Positions 28,304 through 38,435 of a DNA stretch of 64,000 nt are shown here, one piece after another. The notes under the pieces are model-generated. The model was not told the origin of the DNA. It saw nothing but the letters and a program-made list of their open reading frames with translations, and did no database searches. The stretch spans positions 1 to 64,000 of the forward strand of contig JAIESR010000096.1 in the NCBI GenBank assembly GCA_019745775.1, written 5' to 3'. The position numbers and the translations under genes were made by a program. Every line of letters starts with the position of its first letter. Position 1 is the first letter of the stretch. This DNA is from Xanthobacteraceae bacterium. GTDB taxonomy: Bacteria > Pseudomonadota > Alphaproteobacteria > Rhizobiales > Xanthobacteraceae.

Positions 28304-28846
28304 ATGTCTTACGATCTCGATCAGTTCATTGCCGATTGCCGGAACTTTCTGACGCGCGATCCCGGGCCGAAAGGCCGCGAGCAGGTGCGGGCGCATCTCG
28401 AGCGCCTCCTCGACAATCCGGATTTCGTGCGGGCCTATTGTTCCGACGACGCGCCACGCGGGCTCAAGGTTCTCTACGAGGACCCCGCACTCGGGTTCCA
28501 GATCCTTGCGCACCTAAACGACAAGGCGCGGACGTCGCCGCCGCACGACCACGGCGCGTCCTGGGCGATCTACGGCCAGGCTTCGAAATACACCGACATG
28601 ATCGAATGGGAACGCGAGGACGACGGCAGCGACCCCAAGCAAGCCAAGCTCAAGCCGGCGAAGAAATACCGCCTCGATCCCGGCCATGCCGGCATCTACG
28701 AGGACGGCAAGATCCACTCGATCGACTATCCCGACCGCGCCGTGTTCGTGCGCGTGACCGGCACCAATCTCGACCGGATCAACCGCATCCGCGTGGACCT
28801 GAAGACCGGCGAGGTCCACCAGATGACGCCGCAGCAGGCGACGTAG
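28304..28846 (+). CDS. Cysteine-dioxygenase-like cupin protein
   Basis: A 180-residue protein of the cysteine dioxygenase/cupin superfamily. The first cupin motif is SPPHDHGASWAIYGQ (two iron-binding histidines) and the second region contains HAGIYEDGKIHSIDYPDR, giving the third histidine. Family members oxidise thiols such as cysteine to sulfinates with iron and oxygen. GGAGG precedes this ATG by six bases, which decides it over an ATG four codons upstream. The next gene encodes a multi-rhodanese protein, which supports a role in sulfur metabolism, but the exact substrate is inferred. Confidence 0.8.
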   Translation: MSYDLDQFIADCRNFLTRDPGPKGREQVRAHLERLLDNPDFVRAYCSDDAPRGLKVLYEDPALGFQILAHLNDKARTSPPHDHGASWAIYGQASKYTDMIEWEREDDGSDPKQAKLKPAKKYRLDPGHAGIYEDGKIHSIDYPDRAVFVRVTGTNLDRINRIRVDLKTGEVHQMTPQQAT

Positions 28847-28886
28847 TCGCGCGCGCTTGTAACCTGTGCCACATGCGACTCCCTTT

Positions 28887-28994
28887 CTCCGTCACCCTGA
28901 GGTGCGAGCGAAGCGAGCCTCGAAGGGCGACGGCCCGAGTGTGTGGCCGTACATCCTTCGAGGGCTGCTTCGCAGCCGCCTCAGGATGACGGAG
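28887..28994. repeat. Palindromic intergenic repeat (CTCCGTCACCCTGAGG type)
   Basis: An inverted repeat of about 108 bases. The outer arms CTCCGTCACCCTGAGG and CCTCAGGATGACGGAG differ at one position; inner hairpins GCGAGCGAAGCGAGC and GGCTGCTTCGCAGCC are also present. Repeats of this type are common between genes in Bradyrhizobium-group genomes. It lies between the dioxygenase-like and rhodanese genes. Confidence 0.9.
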
Positions 28995-29017
28995 ATAGAC
29001 TAGGGTCCGCTGAGACG

Positions 29018-30610
29018 ATGCGTCCCGTAACCGCCCAGGCCGTCAAGGCCATGCTCGCCGACGGCGAGGAGCTGGCGCTCATCGACGTGCGCGAGGAGCT
29101 GATCTATTCGCAGAACCACCTGCTGTGGGCGCGCTCAGTGCCGCTGTCCCGGCTGGAGCTGCGCTTCGCACGGCTGGTCCCTCGCCTCGCGACGCGCATC
29201 GTGCTCATCGACGACGCCGATGGCTTGGCGCAACGCGCAGCCGACGTTCTCGCGCGCGCCGGCTACGACAATCTCTCCTATCTCGACGGTGGCGTCGTGG
29301 CCTGGGAAGCCGCCGGGTTCGAACTGTTCTCCGGCATGCACGTGCCGAGCAAGGCGTTCGGCGAATTCATCGAGCACGCCTGCGACACGCCGAACATCAG
29401 CGCCGAGGAGCTCAACCGGCTGATCGAGAGCCGCGCCGACATGGTCGTGCTCGACAGCCGCCCGTTCGACGAATACCAACGGGTCTCGATCCCGACCGCG
29501 ACCAATGTACCGGGCGCCGAGCTCGTGCTGCGCGTGCGCGACATGGCGCCCTCGTCCGACACGCTGGTTGTGGTCAATTGCGCCGGACGTACCCGCAGCA
29601 TCATCGGCGCGCAGTCGCTGATCAATGCCGGGGTGCCGAACAAGGTGGTGGCGCTGCGCAACGGCACCATGGGGTTCACGCTGGCGGGTTTTTCTTGCGA
29701 TCGCGGCAAGGACAAGCGGGCGCCGAAACCTTCCGCGCCGAGCCTCGCATGGTCGCAATCGGCCGCGGCGGTGGTGGCCAAACGCTACGGCATTGGGCGC
29801 GTCACATCTGAAACGGTCGAGCGTTGGCGCGCGGACGACACCCGCACGCTCTACCTCTTCGACGTGCGAGACCCGCCGGAATATCGCGCCGGCCACGTCT
29901 CTGGCGCGATCTCGGCGCCCGGAGGGCAATTGGTCCAGGCGACCGACCTCTACGCCGGCACACTCGGCGCGCGCATCGTGCTGATCGACGATGCCGAGGT
30001 GCGCGCGGTGATGACCGCGTCCTGGCTCAAGCAGATGGGCTGCCGGAACGTGTTCACGCTGCAGCCTCACCCTGGCATGCTCGACGATCTGGCTGGTGCA
30101 TCGGATGAGGGCGTCGTCCTGGCAGCGTGTCCGGCGCCGGAATTTGAGATCGAGTGTCAAGAACTCGCAGCGCGTCTCGCCCGACGCGAAGCAACCGTGA
30201 TCGACCTGTCGCTGAGCCCGAACTATCGGAAGGAGCACATCCCCGGCGCCTGGTTCGCCATCCGCTCGCGCCTGGAAAAAGCGCTGTCGAACATTCCTGT
30301 CCGCGGCGAGCTGGTGCTCACATCGGAAGACGGCGACCTCGCCGCGATTGCGGTCGCAGAAACCGCCGCGCTCTCAAACAGACCCGTCCGATGTCTCCTC
30401 GGTGGCAACGCAGCCTGGAAGGAGGCGGGGCTTCCGTTCTCTACCGAACCGCACATGGCCGACGACCCCGTCGACGTCTGGCTCAAGCCCTACGAGCGCG
30501 CGGGCGACACCACCGGCGCCATGAACGAATATCTGTCGTGGGAAGTCGATCTCATCACGCGCATCGATCGCGACGGCACCTGTCATTTCACGACGCGTCC
30601 AGCCGGTTAG
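29018..30610 (+). CDS. Four-domain rhodanese protein with one active site
   Basis: A 530-residue protein made of four rhodanese-like domains at roughly 5-105, 125-235, 270-365 and 385-490. Each carries a CH2A-like strand (LIDVREELIY, VLDSRPFDEY, LFDVRDPPEY, VIDLSLSPNY). Only the second has a catalytic cysteine loop, NCAGRTR with Cys188; the same position in domain 1 reads IDDADG, in domain 3 IDDAEV and in domain 4 SEDGD. Sulfur would be carried only on Cys188 while the others may be structural or regulatory. There is no signal peptide, so it is cytoplasmic. The frame is open upstream into a repeat; MRPVTAQAVK is the sensible start. Confidence 0.9.
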   Translation: MRPVTAQAVKAMLADGEELALIDVREELIYSQNHLLWARSVPLSRLELRFARLVPRLATRIVLIDDADGLAQRAADVLARAGYDNLSYLDGGVVAWEAAGFELFSGMHVPSKAFGEFIEHACDTPNISAEELNRLIESRADMVVLDSRPFDEYQRVSIPTATNVPGAELVLRVRDMAPSSDTLVVVNCAGRTRSIIGAQSLINAGVPNKVVALRNGTMGFTLAGFSCDRGKDKRAPKPSAPSLAWSQSAAAVVAKRYGIGRVTSETVERWRADDTRTLYLFDVRDPPEYRAGHVSGAISAPGGQLVQATDLYAGTLGARIVLIDDAEVRAVMTASWLKQMGCRNVFTLQPHPGMLDDLAGASDEGVVLAACPAPEFEIECQELAARLARREATVIDLSLSPNYRKEHIPGAWFAIRSRLEKALSNIPVRGELVLTSEDGDLAAIAVAETAALSNRPVRCLLGGNAAWKEAGLPFSTEPHMADDPVDVWLKPYERAGDTTGAMNEYLSWEVDLITRIDRDGTCHFTTRPAG

Positions 30611-30628
30611 CGCGCTGCGCCGGACTTG

Positions 30629-31588
30629 TTAACGGCTCGCGCCGGACTTGGCAGCGAACAGCGGCGCCAGCTTCTCGACCAGCGCCGGCCCGAAATGCCC
30701 CTGCGGATTGGACGGCGCCAGGTTGTCCGCCAGCTCCCACCCGCTGATCGTAATGCGCGCGCGATTGAACGTGCTGCTCAAGTCCATGCCCGGCCGCAGT
30801 GCGCGATTGAAGAACGCATCGCCGAAATACGTCCACTCGCGACCCGGGGCGCACCCGAACGACGGATTCCTGGCGTCGGCGGCGGTGATGACGATGGTGC
30901 TGTCGTTGGCGAGCGGCGGCACGAAGATGCCCGAATAGCAGGCCGAGACGATCACCACGCGGTTCTTGATGCCGGCGCCGTCGAGGACGCCGGCGAGATC
31001 GCGCGGCGCGAATTCGATCGGCGCGCGGCCCGGCAGCTTCAAGCCGAAGCCCACGCGGGTGCCGTGCGACGTCATGAACAGCACCAGGATGTCCTCGTCC
31101 TTGTCCATCACCTGCGCAACCGCCCGCACCGCCGACGCGATGTTGTCGCGGGTCGCAAGCGGCGCGGCCTTTGCCGTGTCGGCACGATTGACCAGTTGCA
31201 CCACACGTCCCTCGATCGGCAGCACCTTGGCCAGCGAAGCCATCGTGCCGACGAGCTCCTTGATAAACACGTCCTCATCGGCCCAGCCCGCCACACCGAT
31301 GGTGTAGAGGTCGGTTTCGCCCTTGCGTTGAGGGGCAAGACCGCCGATCGCCGATTTCAGGAGCGCGCGCTGTTGCGCATCGGCCGATTCTTTTTTCTTC
31401 GGCTTGGTTTTTTCTTTGGCTTTTGCCTTGTCCTTCGCCGGATCTTTGGCTTCGCAATGGCTCGTCGCCGTCGCGCCGCTGCAGTCGGCACGCACGCCAT
31501 CGAACGGCGATCCCGCCATCAGCAGCGCAAGGCACGCGCCGGCAAGGCCGCCGCGTCGCAGCCACGCATTCGCACCCGATCCCGTCAT
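30629..31588 (-). CDS. Exported C13 (legumain-type) peptidase homologue
   Basis: A 319-residue protein with an N-terminal hydrophobic signal, a Lys/Ala-rich linker (about residues 48-66), then a caspase-like fold of the peptidase C13 family. The catalytic pair appears as His175 in FMTSHGTRVGF and Cys217 in IVSACYSGIFVPPL, followed by the conserved NPSFGCAPGREWTYFGDAFF. Legumain-type enzymes cleave after asparagine; GPI transamidase is another relative. Bacterial members are little characterised. Location is probably periplasmic. It is convergent with the rhodanese gene, with 18 bases between stops. Confidence 0.87.
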   Translation of the reverse strand: MTGSGANAWLRRGGLAGACLALLMAGSPFDGVRADCSGATATSHCEAKDPAKDKAKAKEKTKPKKKESADAQQRALLKSAIGGLAPQRKGETDLYTIGVAGWADEDVFIKELVGTMASLAKVLPIEGRVVQLVNRADTAKAAPLATRDNIASAVRAVAQVMDKDEDILVLFMTSHGTRVGFGLKLPGRAPIEFAPRDLAGVLDGAGIKNRVVIVSACYSGIFVPPLANDSTIVITAADARNPSFGCAPGREWTYFGDAFFNRALRPGMDLSSTFNRARITISGWELADNLAPSNPQGHFGPALVEKLAPLFAAKSGASR

Positions 31589-31967
31589 GCGGCAATACTA
31601 CTGACTTGTTTTGTCCACGTCATGGGAACTCGAAACAATTGGTGACAACGCCATCGTTGACAATCGAGGCGGCGATATCCACGATCTGATTGTCAGACGC
31701 AGCCCCACATGTTCGCGCGAGTGGATACGTGGACTGCGCCGCGAAGACTGGAGGCGCGATGCCACCGGGTTACCCAGGCCGCGATAATCGCCGCGGCGAT
31801 GTTCGGGTTGCGGCGTAGCGGCAGATAACGAACAAGCGCGTCGGGAGCGGCCGATCGGGCCGCATCAGTGAGGCATGGCCCACCCTGGCCCCTCCCGGCG
31901 AGAGCTTCTTCTCATCCGTGCGTGATGAATGCAAGGTTGGCGGTTGTCGCGGCGTTGACGGCGCGAG
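31589..31967. other. Intergenic stretch without a recognisable gene
   Basis: About 380 bases lie between the start of the C13 peptidase gene and the stop of the cytochrome c peroxidase gene. I see no convincing coding frame or tRNA. A perfect 14-bp palindrome, ATCGCCGCGGCGAT, lies at 31787-31800. The promoter of the C13 gene should lie near 31600-31680, which is the AT-richer part, but no clear boxes stand out. Confidence 0.5.
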
Positions 31968-33002
31968 CTACCGTCTTGGGGCAATCTTGCTTGCGCGCTC
32001 GCTTCCATTCAGGGTTTCCATGAAGGCGACGATATCCTGCCGCTCCTGATCCGCCAGTCGAATCGGCAACATCAGCGGCGACCGGCTCGGGCGGATGATG
32101 CCGCCTTTCTCATAGTGCCGCATCACCTCATCGAGCGTCGCTAGCTGGCCGCTGTGCATGTAGGGTGGCCGTAGCGCGACGTCCCGCAACGTCGGCGTCT
32201 TGAAGGCGAACTGCATAAGCGGGTCGTCCTTCACGACGGCACCGCGGCCGCGATCGGTGGTCGTGGTGCCGATGTCATGGAACAGGTCGTCGGTGAAGCG
32301 CCAGCCTCGATGACACGTGAAGCACAGCGCGTTGCCGTTGTAGAGCTCGAAACCGCGCTTGGCCGCTTGCGAGATCGCGCTCCCGTCGCCCTCGATCCAG
32401 CGATCAAACGGCGCGACGCCCGGTTCCAAGGTGCGCTCGAACGCCGCAATCGCCTGGGCGATCGTGTCGATCGTGATCGGCGCGTCGCCGAGCGCGGCCC
32501 TGAACTTCGCCACGTAGGCGGCGTCGGAACGGATGCGTCCTTCGATCACCTCGACCTTCACCGGCGTCGGCGTCGCGTTCATCGACATCGAGCCGGTCGC
32601 GATCGACGATTTGACCTGCGCCTCGAGCGTCGGGTTGCGCCCGTCCCAGCCGTAAGGACCGCTCGCATGACCGATGCCCGTGAGCGGCTGCGACGTACGA
32701 GAGGTACGGCGGCCGGAATCGTTGGGAATAGTCGGGTCGTTCACGCCCCAGCCGAGTTCGGGAAAATGGCAGCTCGCGCAGGCGGTCCGTCCGGAGGCGG
32801 AAATCTGCGACGAGAAAAATAGCTCGCGGCCGAGCTGTACCAGAGCCGGATTCGCGACGGGTTGTGGCGGCGGCCGGCGATACGCCGACTTCAGCGCCGA
32901 GAGGTGGTCCTGCGCCCGGACCATCGTGACGCCGGCGACAAGCAATCCGCAGACAACCCACAGGGTAGCCGGGATCGCACCGATCGTGGTCCGGGTTGCC
33001 AT
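31968..33002 (-). CDS. Di-haem cytochrome c peroxidase (MauG/CcpA family)
   Basis: A 344-residue exported protein with an N-terminal signal/anchor and two haem c attachment motifs, CASCH (75-79) and CFTCH (227-231). Other family parts are LGRELFFSSQISASGRTACASCHFPELGWG, FERTLEPGVAPFDRW and the C-terminal KTPTLRDVALRPPYMHSGQLATLDEV. Such enzymes reduce hydrogen peroxide in the periplasm with electrons from cytochrome c, or modify proteins as MauG does. GGAGGGAG precedes the ATG; a longer open frame upstream overlaps the sulfurtransferase gene and is not real. It is last in a three-gene reverse-strand set and depends on the Ccm machinery for haem. Confidence 0.92.
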   Translation of the reverse strand: MATRTTIGAIPATLWVVCGLLVAGVTMVRAQDHLSALKSAYRRPPPQPVANPALVQLGRELFFSSQISASGRTACASCHFPELGWGVNDPTIPNDSGRRTSRTSQPLTGIGHASGPYGWDGRNPTLEAQVKSSIATGSMSMNATPTPVKVEVIEGRIRSDAAYVAKFRAALGDAPITIDTIAQAIAAFERTLEPGVAPFDRWIEGDGSAISQAAKRGFELYNGNALCFTCHRGWRFTDDLFHDIGTTTTDRGRGAVVKDDPLMQFAFKTPTLRDVALRPPYMHSGQLATLDEVMRHYEKGGIIRPSRSPLMLPIRLADQERQDIVAFMETLNGSERASKIAPRR

Positions 33003-33096
33003 CGCTCCCTCCGCTCGCTCAGACTGGTGGTGGCATCTACGCGCGCGGTGCATGGCCGGGATCAGCCGGCCATGCGCGTTCTCCGCAGCGCCGGCA

Positions 33097-33978
33097 CTAT
33101 CCTCCAGCCGGCATGACCTTGGGAAGATCGGGGTCGGCACCCCATTCCGCCCAGGAGCGGTCGTAGCTTCGGATGCGCGCGAAGCCGAGGAGCCGGAGCG
33201 TGAAGTAGCTGTGTCCCGACGCCTTCCCGTCCTGACAGTGGGTCGCAATGTTCCGGTCGGGCGTGACGCCGTGCGAGGCGAAGTGGGCAAGCAGCGCGTC
33301 GGCTGACTTCATCGTCCTGTCAGGATTCAGGTTCTGCGCCCACGGGATGCTGCGCGCCCACGGGATGTAACCCTTGGCGCGCACGGCGGGTGGCCGCACG
33401 TCGACGAGGACAACGTCGGGATCGCTGCGACGCTCGAGCAGCCAGTCGGCGGTTGCGATACGGCGCTCGTTCGGCGTCGGCGTAAACGGCGCCGGCCGCA
33501 CCTTGGGCTGTTCCAGGCTGAGACGATGCCCTTCGGCGGTCCACTTCTGGATGCCGCCGTTGAGGATCGCCGCCTTCCGGTGGCCCAAGTATTCGAGCAT
33601 CCAGAACAGACGCGCGGAATGGAATCCGCCGTTGTCGTCGTAGAGCACGACCTGAGTGTTCCTGCCGATCCCGCGGCTGCCGAACAGAGCGGCAAGCCTG
33701 TCATCGGACAGCCGCGCCCCCTCGACGTGCGCGTCCGGATCGTTCACCGCATCAGCCGGGATACTGACCGCCCCCGGGAGGTGGCCGGCGTCGTAATCGG
33801 CCTTGGGCCGGACATCGACGAGACGCACGTCGTCACGCTTGAGCATTTCATTGAGCCTGGCAGCCGACACCAGCAGGTGCGGATTGGCGTAGTCAGCCGC
33901 CTGCGCGCTGCGCATGCCGCCAGCGCAGATCGCAACCGCGACCATCGCGCCGACAAGCCAGTTCCTTGAACAGTTCAT
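33097..33978 (-). CDS. Periplasmic two-domain sulfurtransferase (rhodanese/SseA type)
   Basis: A 293-residue protein with a signal peptide (cleavage near SAQA) and two rhodanese domains (about 35-150 and 170-290). Domain 1 has LVDVRPKADYDAGHLPGAVSIP but no cysteine at the active loop (LYDDNGGFHS). Domain 2 has the active loop THCQDGKASGHSYF with Cys248. The loop differs from both rhodanese (CRKGVT) and mercaptopyruvate sulfurtransferase (CGSGVTA), so the sulfur donor is unclear. It lies between the peroxiredoxin and cytochrome c peroxidase genes. A GTG one codon upstream is an alternative start. Confidence 0.9.
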   Translation of the reverse strand: MNCSRNWLVGAMVAVAICAGGMRSAQAADYANPHLLVSAARLNEMLKRDDVRLVDVRPKADYDAGHLPGAVSIPADAVNDPDAHVEGARLSDDRLAALFGSRGIGRNTQVVLYDDNGGFHSARLFWMLEYLGHRKAAILNGGIQKWTAEGHRLSLEQPKVRPAPFTPTPNERRIATADWLLERRSDPDVVLVDVRPPAVRAKGYIPWARSIPWAQNLNPDRTMKSADALLAHFASHGVTPDRNIATHCQDGKASGHSYFTLRLLGFARIRSYDRSWAEWGADPDLPKVMPAGG

Positions 33979-34051
33979 CACACGTGTCTCCAGGGAGGGT
34001 TAGGGAAAGCCGCCCTTGCGCGCGGCCGTGACGGACGTTGCGTTGAGAGAA

Positions 34052-34708
34052 CTAGGGCTGCGGCACGATGCGCATGTAGGGCTTGGGCGCCTTCCATCCG
34101 CGCGGGAACATCCTTCTGGCATCGTCGTCCGAAACCGAGCCGGCGATGATCACCTCGTCCCCGCGCTTCCAGTTCACCGGGGTTGCGACTTTGTGTTTCG
34201 CGGTGAGCTGCAGCGAATCGACCACCCGCAACACCTCGTCGAAGTTGCGGCCGGTGGTCATGGGATAGACGAGGATCAGCTTGACCTTCTTGTCAGGCCC
34301 GACGACGAAGACGTTGCGCACCGTCTGATTGTCTGCGGCGGTGCGCTGCGCAGCGCCGCCATCGGCGGCGGCGGGCAGCATGCCCCACAGCTTCGTAATC
34401 ATCAGGTCGGGATCGCCGATCATCGGATAGTTCGGCGCGAAGCCTTGCGTCTCCTCGATATCGCGCGACCACCTGGTGTGGCTATCGACCGGATCGACGG
34501 AGAGGCCGATGATCTTGACGTTGCGGCGGTCGAACTCGGGCTTAATCTTGGCCATGTAGCCAAGCTCGGTCGTGCAGACCGGCGTGAAGTCCTTCGGATG
34601 CGAGAACAGCACGCACCAGGAATCGCCGATCCAGTCGTGAAAACGGATGCGCCCCTGGGTCGTCTCGGCCTCGAAGTCCGGAGCGGTATCGCCAATCGCA
34701 AGAGCCAT
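34052..34708 (-). CDS. 1-Cys peroxiredoxin (Prx6 type)
   Basis: A 218-residue thiol peroxidase of the 1-Cys/Prx6 group. The peroxidatic cysteine is Cys45 in [15 protein letters not shown]; the start [32 protein letters not shown] is typical, and the C-terminal part KRGDEVIIAGSVSDDDARRMFPRGWKAPKPYMRIV is the family dimer domain. It reduces hydrogen peroxide and alkyl hydroperoxides in the cytoplasm. GAGG lies seven bases before the ATG; a GTG two codons upstream is possible. It heads a set with the sulfurtransferase and cytochrome c peroxidase and is divergent from an AraC-type regulator. Confidence 0.95.
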   Translation of the reverse strand: MALAIGDTAPDFEAETTQGRIRFHDWIGDSWCVLFSHPKDFTPVCTTELGYMAKIKPEFDRRNVKIIGLSVDPVDSHTRWSRDIEETQGFAPNYPMIGDPDLMITKLWGMLPAAADGGAAQRTAADNQTVRNVFVVGPDKKVKLILVYPMTTGRNFDEVLRVVDSLQLTAKHKVATPVNWKRGDEVIIAGSVSDDDARRMFPRGWKAPKPYMRIVPQP

Positions 34709-34898
34709 GTTCACACCTCGTGATGATGCAGCAGCCGCCCGACCGGGCGGACATCAGTGCCGCCGTTACGAAAGGAATGCCCGCCGTCCTGCACGGGCCG
34801 CTATCCAGAAACCGCATAAATTTGCGGGCCGGCGAGCGCTTGAGCCCATTGCTGCTATAGTCCGTTGCAACCCCGCACGCAGCTCGCAGGAATGGGCG

Positions 34899-35885
34899 AT
34901 GGGTCCTGAAACCAAGGTCGCTTGGCGCGACGTATTCCATGGCCGCGATGTTGACGCCATGCGCGCCTACCTTCGCCAGGGATTCGGGAACGACGTTCAG
35001 TTCGACGTAAGGAGCAAGCGCGACCGAGCGATCGATGTGCGCAGCGAAGGCGTCGACCTGCCGAACATGGTCATCCACCACACCCGCCTCACCGCCGGTT
35101 TCACGATCGAAGGGAGGGCTCCGGACCCTCACTACGTGATGTTCCTCCCGCTGGGCGGTCGCATTGAAGCAAGCTCCTACGGCTCGAACGCGGTCTGCGA
35201 TCTTCGGCGCGCATTCATTCTGTGTCGTCCGAGCAAGCCCGCGGCGGTGCTGCGTACCGAGGCTCCGATTTCGGCGCTTTCCCTGAGGTTCTCCAAGGCC
35301 GCGATGTCCCGGCAGCTCGGCGCGCTCATCGGCGAACCCGTCGACGCCGCGCCGGAGTTCGCGCTCGCGATGAACCTTACGGCCGGGTACGGCCGCCTTT
35401 TCGCGAGCTACCTGCTGCTCGCCGTTGCCGATTTCAAACGGGCGACACCGTCGAATCCGATCGCAATCCACGGGCTCGAAGAATTCATCATTTCGCAGTT
35501 GCTGATGTCGCATCCGCACAACTTCAGTGCGGCGCTGCGACGAACCGACAGGCCGATTGCCCCGCGTGACATGAAACGCGCCATCGACTTCATGCAGGCG
35601 ATGATCGACGCTCCAATCGGGATTGCCGAGATTGCGGACGCCGCCGGCATCGCAGGGCGGACACTGTTCAAGCACTTCCACGACGTCTACGGCACCTCGC
35701 CGATGCGGTACCTGCGCAATGCGCGTTTTGAAAAAGTCCGGGACGCGCTCAGGCGTGCAGAGCCGCAACAGAGCGTCACCGAGATTGCGATGGCCTGGGG
35801 CTTTCACCATATGGGCCGCTTCTCGGTCGAATATCGCAGTCGCTTCGGAGAGCGGCCGTCGGACACTCTCAAGCGAGCCCGCTGA
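34899..35885 (+). CDS. AraC-family transcriptional regulator
   Basis: A 328-residue regulator with an N-terminal AraC-binding-like cupin domain (about residues 40-200) and a C-terminal double helix-turn-helix. DNA-binding parts are [45 protein letters not shown] and [34 protein letters not shown]. It lies 190 bases from, and divergent to, the peroxiredoxin gene, so control of that gene set is plausible. The frame is open further upstream, but that part overlaps the peroxiredoxin start; AGGA precedes the chosen ATG. Confidence 0.88.
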   Translation: MGPETKVAWRDVFHGRDVDAMRAYLRQGFGNDVQFDVRSKRDRAIDVRSEGVDLPNMVIHHTRLTAGFTIEGRAPDPHYVMFLPLGGRIEASSYGSNAVCDLRRAFILCRPSKPAAVLRTEAPISALSLRFSKAAMSRQLGALIGEPVDAAPEFALAMNLTAGYGRLFASYLLLAVADFKRATPSNPIAIHGLEEFIISQLLMSHPHNFSAALRRTDRPIAPRDMKRAIDFMQAMIDAPIGIAEIADAAGIAGRTLFKHFHDVYGTSPMRYLRNARFEKVRDALRRAEPQQSVTEIAMAWGFHHMGRFSVEYRSRFGERPSDTLKRAR

Positions 35886-35914
35886 CATTCACCAATCGTT
35901 GCCGAGACCACGGG

Positions 35915-36178
35915 ATTGTCCGGTGTCGCACTCATCGACATCGCGCCGGTCGCCACCGACGACTTCGCCGGCGCTTCGGTTGCGGCGGCTCGCGGCGGCA
36001 CATCGCGTCGAGATGTGACGGCACTCGTGCCAAGCTCGGTCGTGCAGACCGGCGTGAAGTCCTTGGGATGCGAGAACAGCACGCACCACGAATTGGCGAT
36101 CCAGTCATGGAAACGGATGCGACCCTCGGTGGTCGCGGCTTCGAAGTCGGGCGCGACGCCATTGATCTGCAAACTCAT
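35915..36178 (-). pseudogene. Fused remnant: truncated peroxiredoxin plus peroxidase fragment
   Basis: The first 50 codons (36029-36178) encode an intact Prx6-type N-terminus including [15 protein letters not shown] with the catalytic cysteine, nearly identical in DNA to the start of the gene at 34052-34708. After the glycine, similarity stops abruptly. About 20 codons later, [15 protein letters not shown] (35915-35965) matches KSSIATGSMSMNATP of the di-haem peroxidase; by hand alignment about 47 of 58 bases agree there. The frame stays open into the AraC gene region but encodes no more recognisable domain. I infer that an internal deletion joined the two ends of a second copy of the peroxiredoxin-peroxidase gene set. 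Confidence 0.7.
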
Positions 36179-36301
36179 GGGTCGTTCTCCCGGCAGGCAG
36201 CCGATGGGAATTTGCGGCGCGCATATGCCTCGCCCGGACCTTGTTCGTCCAATGCATATTTTTCCTGGAAATCGATGCCCAAATGACATAAGGCAAGCGG
36301 C

Positions 36302-38355
<2,054 letters not shown>

Positions 38356-38435
38356 ATCGCTTGCCGCAAGCCACCGCGTGCATGCTAAAGAACGCGCCAA
38401 CACGGCAATCACTGCCGCGTGCTGCCGGTTAACCA

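Noticed and set aside
33335-33366. 18-base tandem duplication inside the periplasmic sulfurtransferase gene
   Set aside because: GCGCCCACGGGATG occurs twice and encodes IPWARSIPWAQ, but this matches the normal family loop after the second domain's DVR strand, so it is probably ordinary coding sequence.
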